Both the position numbers and the translations under genes were made by a program. Below are positions 8,361 to 17,185 of a DNA stretch of 64,000 nt, in pieces. The DNA comes from CAWCJL01 sp963795775 (GTDB lineage: Bacteria; Acidobacteriota; Terriglobia; Terriglobales; Acidobacteriaceae), in assembly GCA_963795775.1 (NCBI GenBank), contig CAWCJL010000001.1, positions 124,001 through 188,000 of the forward strand, read 5' to 3'. Position 1 is the first letter of the stretch; each line of letters starts with the position of its first letter. Below the pieces are notes generated by a model. That model made no database searches. It saw nothing but the letters and a program-made list of their open reading frames with translations, and was not told the origin of the DNA.

Positions 8361-8535
8361 GGAAAGCAGATCCCTCGGCTCTCCACCCCAACGAGCCAAC
8401 TGCGGGCTCGCCGGGGACCCCGGTACGCTCGGGATGACAGCAAAATCTAAAGGGAAGCGGGTCGCTCGGCTTTCCACCCCACGAGCCAACTGCGGGCTCG
8501 CCGGGGACCCCGGTTCGCTCGGGGATGGCAGCAAA
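8361..8535 (+). repeat. About 91-bp direct repeat, two units, ending in a family A-like core
   Basis: Unit 1 (8361-8444) and unit 2 (8452-8535) share the block ACGAGCCAACTGCGGGCTCG, then CCGGGGACCCCGGT and CGCTCGGGATGACAGCAAA (CGCTCGGGGATGGCAGCAAA in unit 2). The GAGCCAACTGCGGGCTC block is itself an inverted repeat. The GGGATGACA end relates it to family A. Confidence 0.85.
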
Positions 8536-8605
8536 TTTGTACTCCTATTTCCAGTGTGGCAGATTCCGGGAATTACTACGCCAAGGTTGGTGTGGAAAAG
8601 CGGAA

Positions 8606-8640
8606 CTCACCACAGAGAGCACAGAGAACACAGAGGGGCA
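8606..8640. repeat. CACAGAG repeat, second copy
   Basis: CTCACCACAGAGAGCACAGA and the following ACACAGAGG repeat the element at 156-244. It closes the gene-free region upstream of the NACHT gene; the remaining 150 bp to that start show no feature. Confidence 0.6.
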
Positions 8641-8797
8641 CCGCTAAGGACGCCAGGTACGCGAAGGGCGGAGGGGATACGCCCAAGAGGACGAACTTTG
8701 GGCTACATGCATTCCCAGAGTTGGCGGCAGAGGCTGGCATCGGTACCCTACCGGAACGCATCATGCAGACCGCCGTGCTGAAGTACTATTACTTGCT

Positions 8798-11700
8798 ATG
8801 ACCGACTACAACCTCTCAGGCCTTTCCGCCCGCTCCTTCGAACAAATGATACAAGCCTTATCTCTTGATGTGATCGGTCCCAACACAACCCTGTTCGGGG
8901 ATGGCCCGGATGGCGGGAGGGAAGCCTCATTCGATGGACCGTCTGTCTATCGTATTGGTGATGCATGCTGGAATGGATACGGAGTCATCCAAGCGAAGTT
9001 CCTGCAGCGCACCAAAGATACGCACTACGATGGATCTTGGGCTGTAAAGCAATTGGCAGAAGAACTGAAAAAATTTCCAAAACGAAAAGTTAGGCGCCCC
9101 AAATATTACATCTTTGCAACCAATGTAACGCTCTCAGCTGTGGAAGCAAGGGGAGCCAAAGATCGACTAACCAGATTATTACAGCAGAAATCCAACGGGT
9201 TTGACGGTTTTGATATCTGGGATTATGGAAAGATCTGCGCCTTCTTGGATAACAACCGGAATGTGGCCACCGCTTACGCGGCCTGGGTTACACCAGGGGA
9301 CGTTTTGAGTACGCTGCTGCGTAACCGGAACGAGTATTCGGCAGATTTTGAAAACACGCTCGCCACGTTCCTCCAGAAAGAGCTTCTAGCGGACCAACAC
9401 GCCCACTTAGAGCAAGCAGGTCATAGTCCTGACCACAAGGTGTTTTTAGCAAACGTTTTCGTCGATGTACCGATATCAGACGTGCAAGAGTCCGATCCAA
9501 GTCTCGCTGACTTTGATGAGAGTGACTCCAGTCTTATCGCTGAGTTGACCACAGCATCGTCCGCTTGCTGTCGGCCCTCCTTGAGCGAAGCAACTTCTTC
9601 TCGCGGACGCTATGTTATTGTTGGAGGACCGGGCCAAGGAAAGTCGACCGCATGTCAGTATCTATGCCAGCTCTTTAGAGCCGCAATCTTAGAGAAACGT
9701 GACAATCTGTTGTCCGAGGTAAGAAGTTCGGTTGATAAACTCCGCACCTCGGCGCTAGAGGAGCAAATAACTCTTCCAAGTGCGCGACGCTTTCCGATTA
9801 GAATCGTATTGAGCCTTTTCGCGCAACTTCTTTCATCTGATTCGAACCTTACCCTATTCTCATTCATACGTGCGCACATCAGTAAGAAGACAAACCGCGC
9901 AATTTCAGATCAGACCTTACGTCACTGGCTAGGTGCATATCCGTGGCTCGTACTCTTAGACGGTTTAGACGAGGTCCCTGCGTCTAGCAATCGAGATCAA
10001 CTTATGCAGGCAGTAATAGACTTTCTAATCGATGCCAATGAGGTTGATGCGGACCTATTCGTTGTAGCGACTACGAGGCCGCAAGGTTATACAGGAGACT
10101 TTTCTCCCTCGGCCTACTCGCATCGTTATTTAACCGCCCTGAATGCTGAGAAAGCTTTGCATTATGCAAGGCGTCTTACTTCCGCGCGCTATGACAACGA
10201 TGACGCCAGGCGGGAAAGAGTTTATTCCCGGCTCGAGCAAGCAGCACGTCAGCCGACCACAGCTCGACTGATGGAGAGCCCTTTGCAGGTCACGATTATG
10301 GCCACGCTGCTTGACCGTGCAGGGCAGCCCCCGGAGGAGAGGTGGGGCCTATTCCGAGAATATTACAAGACGATATACGATAGGGAACTTGAAAGACAAT
10401 TGCCCAGCGCTGAAATATTGCGAGCACATAGAGTAGATATAGATGCACTTCACCACGAACTAGGACTCATTCTCCAAACGCAAAGTGAAGAGGCGGGAAA
10501 AACTGATGCTCGAATGCCGATAAGTGCGTTCAAAAACTTAATAACCAGAAAGCTTAGCAGTGAAGGTCATACTGGAAGCAGTTTGACCAGGATTGTTGAC
10601 TCGCTTTTAGAAGCCGCTGCCCAGAGGCTAGTTTTCATCGTGGGGGTCGAACAGGGTCAAGTCGGCTTCGAAATAAGATCGCTTCAGGAATTTATGGCAG
10701 CCGAGGCTATCATGAGCGCGAAAGACGAACAGGTGGTACCACGTCTGCGTGCAATTGCTTTTGCAAGTAACTGGCGCAATGTATTTTTCTTTGCGAGTGG
10801 GCGCTGCTTTGCGGATCGACAGTATCTCAGAGACAACATAGTAAATATTTGCAGTGAACTTAATGTTCCGGATCAAGCGTTGCTGGATGCCACAGTATTG
10901 ACAGGTTCTCAGTTGGCGCTCGAACTGCTTGAGGATGGTGTTAGCCGCACTCAGCCCCGGTTTGCGCGCCAACTGGCTGACATCGCTCTGAAGCTCGCTC
11001 TAGAGCATCCGCGCGAGATGCAAAGACGGCTTGCTGCTGTCTACAGCGAAGAGGTGAGGGAGGTATACGAGGGCTTCTTAACAAAGAACTTCCAGAAGCT
11101 AGGGCCGGGTCAAATATCAGGCGCTTGGATGCTGCTTCTTTCGCTCGCAGCGCGGGGAGTGAACTGGGCGTTAAAGCTGAGAACGGATTATTGGCCCCAG
11201 AGTGAGTTGGAGTATGAGACCCTTCCGGATTTGACGGCGATCATCGAGATCATTCCGGACTCGCTACTTCCGGATCTGATTCGCTTGTCGCCTCCGCGGT
11301 CTTTCTTCCAGCACCGAGCGGATCAGCAAACGTCAGTTGAAAAGCGAATTCCCAAATGGTGTGATGCGGCGATTAGATTTACAAGGATACCTTTCCACTT
11401 CTCAGAAATGCAGGAGCTGCAGCTATCTATCAAGCTTGACCTGTCATTGCCAAAGGGAAGAGTGTCGGCCGAGATAAGTAGGCTTAGAAATGATAGGTTT
11501 AAAGATTTGTTAGAAATGCCACATCCCGCTAAGTCGTGGTTGCCGATGTTGGCTTTGGTGAAATTGATAACCTACCCGTCTCAAGCTAATCTAGCTGAAG
11601 CGCTCGTCCTTTGGAGTGAATGTAGCACAGGAGAGTGGAGGCATTGGCATAGATATTGGATGCCGTGGACGATGCAGTCAATCCTAGAGAGGTGCCAAAC

Positions 11701-12661
11701 TCATGAGGACTTACAGCGGGCTGCGGGGATGGTCAATGCTGGGGAGGCTGGTGATGTCGCAGACTGGGAAGGGGCAGAAGCAAGGTGGCAAACTAGACTC
11801 GTAGAAGTGAAATCAGTAAAAGGGCTGATTCCGTTCAGCCCGGCGACACTGGTTGAGGGCCCCCCATCTGAGGTGGTAAGCATCGCGAGCGTAGAGGATA
11901 GTATTCGGACGCTCGATTTAGACACAGCTTGCAATATCGTGGAAAAGATCACAGATGAGAGCCTGCGGGCAAAAGTTGCTGGACTAATTGCGGTAAGCAG
12001 GATGGGAGTTGCTGCACCGGTCGAGACATCGGCATATAAGGCCTTACGATTGTTAGAACAAGCGGCTCGCAGTCCATGGCTGATCAATCTTGATATTGTC
12101 GCTTGGGAGAATTACGGGTTCACCGATGAGGAAGCTTGTTTGCTGCACGAGATTGGCTGTAAAGCGCGTGATACCTACGCTAGATATCCCATCCCAGGTG
12201 CAGTCGTAAGGGAGGTAGAAGCCGCTTACGAGCGTGACATCAATAAGGTAGGCCTACTGAGGATATTGGCGAGCCTCCCAGCATACGGAAGGGCACTGCC
12301 GATAGGTTTGAGAGTCGCTCCCTCATACGCGGAAACATCTTCTTCTATAATCCGGCAATCGGTTTTGGCGATACGCTTATTGATGGCAATAGCTGAAAAG
12401 GGTAATTCGGAGATCTTGGAGATCTGCATGCGAGATATCGTGCCGGGGGAAGAGTATACAGATCGGGTGGTTAAGCACGCGGCGAGAGAAGGAGATCTCG
12501 GTGGTCCCGAAGTGAATGTCCTTTGCCAACGCCTGCAATGTATGCCAGCGGACGGGCAGCGTGGAATGCTAAATCTTCTCACTGAAATTGCTAAGGTTCG
12601 GCGAAGCAGACTATATGATCAAAGGTCCAGCTTGGGGCTTGATGTGCTTGGGACAGTTTGA
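8798..12661 (+). CDS. PD-(D/E)XK nuclease-NACHT NTPase protein (candidate anti-phage STAND)
   Basis: This 1287-residue protein has three parts. The N-terminal nuclease-like domain carries GDGPDGGREASFDG (residues 34-47) and GYGVIQAKF (60-68), giving the D-x(n)-Q-x-K catalytic pattern. A NACHT/STAND P-loop follows: GGPGQGKST (276-284), LVLLDGLDEVP (384-394, Walker B with the DE pair) and a sensor-like VVATTRPQGY. The C-terminal 600 residues are helical, probably the sensor or repeat domain. Bacterial NACHT proteins with nuclease effectors are known anti-phage systems that sense a phage protein and then degrade DNA. GC and codon use are clearly lower than in neighbours, indicating transfer. It stands alone, downstream of a repeat-filled gap. 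Its defence role is inferred from architecture. Confidence 0.85.
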   Translation: MTDYNLSGLSARSFEQMIQALSLDVIGPNTTLFGDGPDGGREASFDGPSVYRIGDACWNGYGVIQAKFLQRTKDTHYDGSWAVKQLAEELKKFPKRKVRRPKYYIFATNVTLSAVEARGAKDRLTRLLQQKSNGFDGFDIWDYGKICAFLDNNRNVATAYAAWVTPGDVLSTLLRNRNEYSADFENTLATFLQKELLADQHAHLEQAGHSPDHKVFLANVFVDVPISDVQESDPSLADFDESDSSLIAELTTASSACCRPSLSEATSSRGRYVIVGGPGQGKSTACQYLCQLFRAAILEKRDNLLSEVRSSVDKLRTSALEEQITLPSARRFPIRIVLSLFAQLLSSDSNLTLFSFIRAHISKKTNRAISDQTLRHWLGAYPWLVLLDGLDEVPASSNRDQLMQAVIDFLIDANEVDADLFVVATTRPQGYTGDFSPSAYSHRYLTALNAEKALHYARRLTSARYDNDDARRERVYSRLEQAARQPTTARLMESPLQVTIMATLLDRAGQPPEERWGLFREYYKTIYDRELERQLPSAEILRAHRVDIDALHHELGLILQTQSEEAGKTDARMPISAFKNLITRKLSSEGHTGSSLTRIVDSLLEAAAQRLVFIVGVEQGQVGFEIRSLQEFMAAEAIMSAKDEQVVPRLRAIAFASNWRNVFFFASGRCFADRQYLRDNIVNICSELNVPDQALLDATVLTGSQLALELLEDGVSRTQPRFARQLADIALKLALEHPREMQRRLAAVYSEEVREVYEGFLTKNFQKLGPGQISGAWMLLLSLAARGVNWALKLRTDYWPQSELEYETLPDLTAIIEIIPDSLLPDLIRLSPPRSFFQHRADQQTSVEKRIPKWCDAAIRFTRIPFHFSEMQELQLSIKLDLSLPKGRVSAEISRLRNDRFKDLLEMPHPAKSWLPMLALVKLITYPSQANLAEALVLWSECSTGEWRHWHRYWMPWTMQSILERCQTHEDLQRAAGMVNAGEAGDVADWEGAEARWQTRLVEVKSVKGLIPFSPATLVEGPPSEVVSIASVEDSIRTLDLDTACNIVEKITDESLRAKVAGLIAVSRMGVAAPVETSAYKALRLLEQAARSPWLINLDIVAWENYGFTDEEACLLHEIGCKARDTYARYPIPGAVVREVEAAYERDINKVGLLRILASLPAYGRALPIGLRVAPSYAETSSSIIRQSVLAIRLLMAIAEKGNSEILEICMRDIVPGEEYTDRVVKHAAREGDLGGPEVNVLCQRLQCMPADGQRGMLNLLTEIAKVRRSRLYDQRSSLGLDVLGTV

Positions 12662-12700
12662 GAAATTGATGAGTTTCGTCGTATAGGCTCAGACAGGAAC

Positions 12701-13657
12701 CTACTCGCCGATTTCTTCCAGATACTTCTCGACTTCTAACGCGGCGGCGCAGCCGGAGCCGGCGGCGGTGATGGCTTGGCGGTAGCGGCGGTCCTGGACG
12801 TCGCCGCAGGCGAAGACGCCGGGGATCTTGGTGAAGACCTGGTCGTGGGTGATGAGGTAGCCGTCCTGGTCGGTGTCGAGGACGCCGGCGAAGGCTTTGG
12901 CGTTGGGGATGTGGCCGATGCCGAGGAACATGGCGGAGAGGGGCAGGGTCCACTCCTCGCCGTGCTGCGTGTTTTTGAGGCGCAGGCCGGAGACCTCTTT
13001 TTCTTCCATGCCGAGGACTTCGAGGACGGTGGTGTGGGGGAGGAACTCGATCTTGGGGTGCTCGCGGGCGCGCTGGAGCATGATGTGGGAGGCGCGGAAG
13101 CTGCCTGACCGGTGGATGAGGTAGACCTTGGTGGCAAACCGGGTGAGGAAGAGGGCCTCTTCCATGGCGGAGTCGCCGCCGCCGATGACGGCGATGTCCT
13201 TGCCGGAGAAGAAGAATCCGTCGCAGGTGGCGCAGGAGGAGACGCCGTGGCCGATGAGGGCCTGTTCGGAGGGGAGTCCGAGCCAGCGGGCGGAGGCTCC
13301 GGAGGCGATGATGAGGGTGTGGGTGCGGACGGTTTCGGCGCCGAGGTTGAGGGTGAAGGGGCGCGAGGAGAGGTCGGCGGAGACGAGGTGCTTCATGGCG
13401 AAGTCGGCGCCGAAGCGGGAGGCCTGCTTCTTCATGTTGTCGATGAGCTCGGGGCCGGCGATGCCGTCGGGGAAGCCGGGGAAGTTTTCGACCAGGGTGG
13501 TGAGGGAGAGCTGGCCGCCGGGCTCGTGGCCCTCGAGGACGAGGGGGCGGAGGTTGGCGCGGGCGGTGTAGATGGCGGCGGTGAGGCCGGAGCAGCCGGA
13601 GCCGAGGATAACGGTGTCGCGGACGGCGGGCGTGGGGTGGGTCGTCTGGTCGGGCAT
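12701..13657 (-). CDS. trxB: Thioredoxin reductase-like FAD/NAD(P) oxidoreductase
   Basis: The ATG at 13657 (MPDQTTHPTPAVRDTVILGS) gives 318 residues, the normal TrxB length. The open frame upstream is repeat DNA. Visible are the FAD-binding G-S-G-C-S-G-L-T-A-A, GHEPGGQLSLTTLVENFPGF, the redox pair in SCATCDGFFF (Cys142 and Cys145), the NADPH-binding VIGGGDSAMEEALFLTRFA, and GVFACGDVQDRRYRQAITAA near the C-terminus. It transfers electrons from NADPH through FAD and the CATC disulfide to thioredoxin. The first FAD motif is GSGCSG rather than GSGPAG. It converges on the NACHT gene with a 39-bp gap. Confidence 0.92.
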   Translation of the reverse strand: MPDQTTHPTPAVRDTVILGSGCSGLTAAIYTARANLRPLVLEGHEPGGQLSLTTLVENFPGFPDGIAGPELIDNMKKQASRFGADFAMKHLVSADLSSRPFTLNLGAETVRTHTLIIASGASARWLGLPSEQALIGHGVSSCATCDGFFFSGKDIAVIGGGDSAMEEALFLTRFATKVYLIHRSGSFRASHIMLQRAREHPKIEFLPHTTVLEVLGMEEKEVSGLRLKNTQHGEEWTLPLSAMFLGIGHIPNAKAFAGVLDTDQDGYLITHDQVFTKIPGVFACGDVQDRRYRQAITAAGSGCAAALEVEKYLEEIGE

Positions 13658-13733
13658 GTCTGTCGGTTTGATTGTACTGGCGACGCGGGGGGTGCGGGAA
13701 AGCGACTGCGGGTGGTTGAGGTGGGGGTGGGGG

Positions 13734-13820
13734 TCTGCGCTCGCGCGCAGATGCCCACCCAACGCGCGTGCGTCTGCGGGGAGGGGAGCTGGGTGCGGCG
13801 CGTTGGATGGGGCACCCGGC
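13734..13820. repeat. Family B hairpin repeat, copy 1
   Basis: Arms are GATGCCCACCCAACGCGC on the left and GCGCGTTGGATGGGGCACC on the right. CCAACGCGC pairs perfectly with GCGCGTTGG, with partial pairing beyond. Compared with copies 2 and 3, the two AA/TT pairs of the stem are swapped to keep pairing. It is followed 35 bp later by a family A array. Confidence 0.8.
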
Positions 13821-13854
13821 GGGGTGGTCGGGTGCAGGGGCGAAGGGGCAACCG

Positions 13855-14004
13855 CAGGTCCTTCGGCTCGCTGCGCTCGCTCAGGATGACAAACGAGAAG
13901 CGGATCCCTCGGCTGCGCTCGGGATGACAAAGGGGGCTCGCTGCGCTCGGGATGACAGGGCAAACCGCGGGTCCTTCGGCTCGCTGCGCTCGCTCAGGAT
14001 GACA
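13855..14004 (+). repeat. Family A repeat array
   Basis: This contains full copies at 13855-13891 and about 13968-14004. Shortened copies between them (ATCCCTCGGCTGCGCTCGGG and GGGGCTCGCTGCGCTCGGGA) also end in GATGACA. It fills part of the 485-bp gap between trxB and the next plus-strand gene. Confidence 0.85.
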
Positions 14005-14025
14005 GAAACAGAGGCGGGGGTAAGG

Positions 14026-14106
14026 GACGCAGTGGCGGGTGGGGGAGCAGTGGCGGGGGTGGGGGACGCAGTGGCGGGTGGGGGAAGCAGTGGCGGGGGT
14101 GGGGGA
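14026..14106 (+). repeat. G-rich 39-bp minisatellite, two units
   Basis: Units at 14026 and 14065 read GACGCAGTGGCGGGTGGGGG followed by (A)AGCAGTGGCGGGGGTGGG. The plus strand carries many runs of three to five G, so G-quadruplex folding is possible. It lies about 40 bp upstream of a small ORF. Confidence 0.8.
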
Positions 14107-14142
14107 TCGGGCATCCGAGAGGTGGGGGGCTAAGATCGGGAT

Positions 14143-14343
14143 ATGGCGAATTTGGTGCTGGTGTATGGCATGCGGCTGCTTCCGGCCGATGAGGTGAAGG
14201 CGGTGGGCGAGGCTCCGGTGGAGTTGCAGAACGGGAACCAGGCGCATGTGACGATGCATGTGCTGGAGGGGTCGCGGGAGCAGATTGAGGGGCAGCTGCG
14301 GCAGAGTATTGATGCGTTTTTCGATTTTTATCCGGAGATTTAG
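14143..14343 (+). CDS. Small conserved-type hypothetical protein
   Basis: This is a 66-residue soluble protein beginning MANLVLVYGMRLLPADEVKA and ending IDAFFDFYPEI. It has a beta-beta-alpha-looking layout with an amphipathic C-terminal helix (REQIEGQLRQSIDAFF). It has no signal peptide, cysteines or metal motif. The start at 14143 is the first ATG after the G-rich repeat and lacks a strong ribosome binding site. I do not recognise it. It could be in a transcript with the secreted protein 150 bp downstream. Confidence 0.55.
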   Translation: MANLVLVYGMRLLPADEVKAVGEAPVELQNGNQAHVTMHVLEGSREQIEGQLRQSIDAFFDFYPEI

Positions 14344-14493
14344 GGGACTGGCCGTCCAGGCTGAGGCGCTTCGGGACTGGCCGTCCAGGCGGCGGCGCTT
14401 CGCGCGTGATTGTGTTGGCAGGAGCCTGGGGTGCGAAGGCTGGGGCGCCGGTGGTGGGATGGGAACGAGGGGCGGATTTGGATGGGGAGAGCG

Positions 14494-15588
14494 ATGAGGA
14501 AGACGGGTTGGGGCGGGGTGATGGCGATGGCGATGATGTTGCCGGGAGCGGCATGGGCGCAGGTGGATGGGGGGAGCGCGGGTCAGGCTCCGCCACCGGC
14601 GGTGCAGGGGCCGCCGCAGAGGCCGGCGCCGGGGAATCATCATCGGATGGCGACGATGCGGCCGTTGCAGCCGCCGCAGCCGGGGCAGGCGGGCGCAGCG
14701 GGAGATGCCGGGGGGCAGGGACAGAACGCGGCATCGGGGGAAAGCGCGGGCCAGGGGCAGACGGCGGCGGGGATGCGTTCCGAGGATGTGCTGGCGCGGA
14801 TGGTGAAGCAGGCGGGCGTGATCTTTGCGGGCGAGGTGTATGCCATCCGGATGCCGACTGGGGAGCAGAACCAGGGCACGAAGGGTGGGCAGCACAGCGA
14901 GCATGCGGATACGGTGGAGGTGGAGTTCGGGGTGCAGCAGGGGATACGCGGCGCGGTGATCGGCGATCCTTATGTGCTGCGGGAGCGGATGTCGGACTGG
15001 CAGAGCCATCCGGGGCTGTTCAAACTGCATGGGCGCTACGTGGTGTTGCTGGAGAAGCCGGATGCGGCGGGGTTGAGCCGGACGGTGGAGGGCGAACACG
15101 GGGTGTTGCCGATTGACGGGAACAACAACGTGGACCTGGCGCGGCTGCGGGCGTTGGCCGGAGGCGCGGCGCGGCAAGCACGGCTGACGGGGAACAACCC
15201 GGGCGGGCCGGGCGAGTTCGGCGGCGCCGGGGCAAGGTGCGGGCCAGCAGAACGGGATGGGGCGGTTTCTCCAGCAGGAGGCGCGCAGAACGGGGCAGGA
15301 GCGGAACAGGCGACCGGGGCCGGGCAGCAGAACGGGGCGGGTGCGGAGCAGGGGTCGGGAGCGGGTCTGCAGGCAGGGCCGAAGGTGCCGGATGTGACCA
15401 CGGCGAACGGGGAGGAGACGCTGGTTTCGGGCACGGACCGGGGGCGGATGCCGGAGCTGGAGGCGGCGAGCATTCCCTACCTGGCGCTGATGCGGGACCT
15501 GTATGTGTTGACCGCGGCGGAGACGAACGGGCTTGAGCCGCCGAACGGACAAAAGTCACCCGGCGGGGCCGGCGGCAATCAGCCGTAG
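14494..15588 (+). CDS. Secreted low-complexity hypothetical protein
   Basis: GGGGAGAGCG just before the ATG at 14494 sets the start. The product (about 364 residues) opens with the signal peptide MRKTGWGGVMAMAMMLPGAA and cleavage after A-W-A. The mature protein has Pro/Gln/Gly-rich stretches around a folded core (VLARMVKQAGVIFAGEVYAI to GRYVVLLEKPDAAGLSRTVE), then Gly-Ala-Gln-Asn repeats such as QNGAGAEQ. The core, with its secreted context and V-I-F-A-G-E-V start, resembles small extracytoplasmic beta domains of unknown role. It is probably periplasmic or exported. No catalytic motif is seen. Confidence 0.65.
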   Translation: MRKTGWGGVMAMAMMLPGAAWAQVDGGSAGQAPPPAVQGPPQRPAPGNHHRMATMRPLQPPQPGQAGAAGDAGGQGQNAASGESAGQGQTAAGMRSEDVLARMVKQAGVIFAGEVYAIRMPTGEQNQGTKGGQHSEHADTVEVEFGVQQGIRGAVIGDPYVLRERMSDWQSHPGLFKLHGRYVVLLEKPDAAGLSRTVEGEHGVLPIDGNNNVDLARLRALAGGAARQARLTGNNPGGPGEFGGAGARCGPAERDGAVSPAGGAQNGAGAEQATGAGQQNGAGAEQGSGAGLQAGPKVPDVTTANGEETLVSGTDRGRMPELEAASIPYLALMRDLYVLTAAETNGLEPPNGQKSPGGAGGNQP

Positions 15589-15666
15589 AACGCTGGGCTG
15601 GATAGATCTTTGCGGCGGCTCCGTGCGCAGGGGCATCTGTTGAGGTAGAGCACAGAGGCGAAGCGC

Positions 15667-17169
15667 ATGACGACAGGGAAAGTGTTGATGGGGGAGCGCG
15701 ACGGGGCGGTACGGCGCCGTCCCCGCGTGGTGATTTTGGGAGCGGGATTTGCGGGACTGCACGCAGCCCGGGCGCTGTCCGGGCAGGCGGTGGACGTTAC
15801 GCTGATCGACCGGAGGAATCACCACACATTTCAGCCGCTGCTGTACCAGGTGGCGATGGGTGTGCTGTCGCCGGCCGATATTGCGGAGCCGATCCGGAAG
15901 GTGCTGCGCCACAGCCGCAACGTGGAAGTGCTGATGGACGAGGCGGTGGGCTTCGACCTGCCGCACCAGGCGGTACTGCTGCGCTCGGGCGCTCATGCGG
16001 AATACGACTACCTGATCCTGGCGACGGGCTCGACGCACTCGTATTTTGGACACGATGGGTGGGCGCAGTACGCGCCGGGTCTGAAGACGGTGGAAGATGC
16101 GACCGAGATCCGGCGTCGCATCATGCTGGCCTATGAGCTGGCGGAGCGTGAGGCGGTAGAGACGGGGAAGAGTCCCGCGCTGAATTTTGTGGTGATCGGC
16201 GGCGGTCCGACCGGCGTGGAACTGGCGGGCGCGATCCGCGACATCGCGAGCCTGTATGTGTACGAGGATTTCCGGCATATCGATACCAAGAAGACGCGGG
16301 TGCTGCTGATTGAAGGCGGCCCGGCGATTCTGCCGTCGTACCCCAAGGACCTGCAGGAAAAGGCGCTCGAGCAACTGCAGCATCTCGGGGTGGAGGTGAT
16401 GACGGGCAAAGTGGTCACCGATGTGGAAGCGGGGTACGTGAAGGTCGGCGAGGAACGGCTGGACGCTCTGGTCACCTTATGGGCGGCGGGCGTGGCGGCG
16501 TCACCGCTGGGGAAGATGCTGGATGTTCCGGTGAACAAACGGGGCGGAGTGGCGGTGGATGCGTATCTGAATCCGCCGGGATACAAGAACATTTTTGTGT
16601 GCGGCGACCTGGCCGAGGTGCATGAGAAGGACGGCAAGCTGGTGCCCGGAGTGGCGCAGCCGGCGATGCAGATGGGCGATTACGCAGCGCGCACAATTCT
16701 GAACGATCTGGAAGGGAAGCCACGCAAGCCGTTCCATTACTTCGATAAGGGAGACATGGCGACCATCGGGCGCGCGGCGGCGGTAGCGGATGTGAAGTGG
16801 CCGTTCAAGGCGCACATGGGCGGCTTTCCGGCATGGATGGTGTGGCTGCTGGTGCATATCTACTTCCTGGTGGGTTTCCGCAATCGGCTGGCGGTGTTGT
16901 CGAACTGGGCATGGACATATCTGACATCGAGCCACGGTGCGCGGTTGATTACGGGGTCGCTGGCGCTGCCGGGCTGGGGGGAGCATGCGGGCACCCGCGA
17001 GCCCGGGCGGGGGGCGCCGCTCGATCTGGCATCGCCGTCGTTTGATCCCCACCGGGTGGCTGCGGGCGACGGCAAGACCGAGCAGACGAAACTTGCGGAG
17101 TCCTCACAGGGGGCGGGGGACGGCGTGCGTCCGGAGGGCGCGCGGACAGCGGAGGGGTGGCCGGCTTAG
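15667..17169 (+). CDS. ndh: Type II NADH dehydrogenase / NAD(P)/FAD-dependent oxidoreductase
   Basis: This 500-residue protein has the NDH-2 layout. The FAD fold is RPRVVILGAGFAGLHAARAL, then NHHTFQPLLYQVAMGVLSPA, a quinone-side marker of the family. The NADH fold is NFVVIGGGPTGVELAGAIRD, and the second FAD contact is NIFVCGDLAEV with PGVAQPAMQMGDYAA. A hydrophobic C-terminal stretch (AWMVWLLVHIYFLVGFRNRL) anchors it to the inner membrane. It oxidises NADH and passes electrons to quinone without pumping protons. The last 50 residues are hydrophilic and family-atypical. It is monocistronic and converges on the zincin gene. Confidence 0.92.
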   Translation: MTTGKVLMGERDGAVRRRPRVVILGAGFAGLHAARALSGQAVDVTLIDRRNHHTFQPLLYQVAMGVLSPADIAEPIRKVLRHSRNVEVLMDEAVGFDLPHQAVLLRSGAHAEYDYLILATGSTHSYFGHDGWAQYAPGLKTVEDATEIRRRIMLAYELAEREAVETGKSPALNFVVIGGGPTGVELAGAIRDIASLYVYEDFRHIDTKKTRVLLIEGGPAILPSYPKDLQEKALEQLQHLGVEVMTGKVVTDVEAGYVKVGEERLDALVTLWAAGVAASPLGKMLDVPVNKRGGVAVDAYLNPPGYKNIFVCGDLAEVHEKDGKLVPGVAQPAMQMGDYAARTILNDLEGKPRKPFHYFDKGDMATIGRAAAVADVKWPFKAHMGGFPAWMVWLLVHIYFLVGFRNRLAVLSNWAWTYLTSSHGARLITGSLALPGWGEHAGTREPGRGAPLDLASPSFDPHRVAAGDGKTEQTKLAESSQGAGDGVRPEGARTAEGWPA

Positions 17170-17185
17170 GTAAAGCCCTGCCAGC

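Noticed and set aside
13432..15552. Very long minus-strand open frame (about 700 codons) rich in Pro, Arg and His
   Set aside because: It is antisense to the plus-strand genes at 14143-15588, overlaps the trxB N-terminus and crosses repeat DNA. Its composition is the typical GC-rich shadow, and it has no domain.
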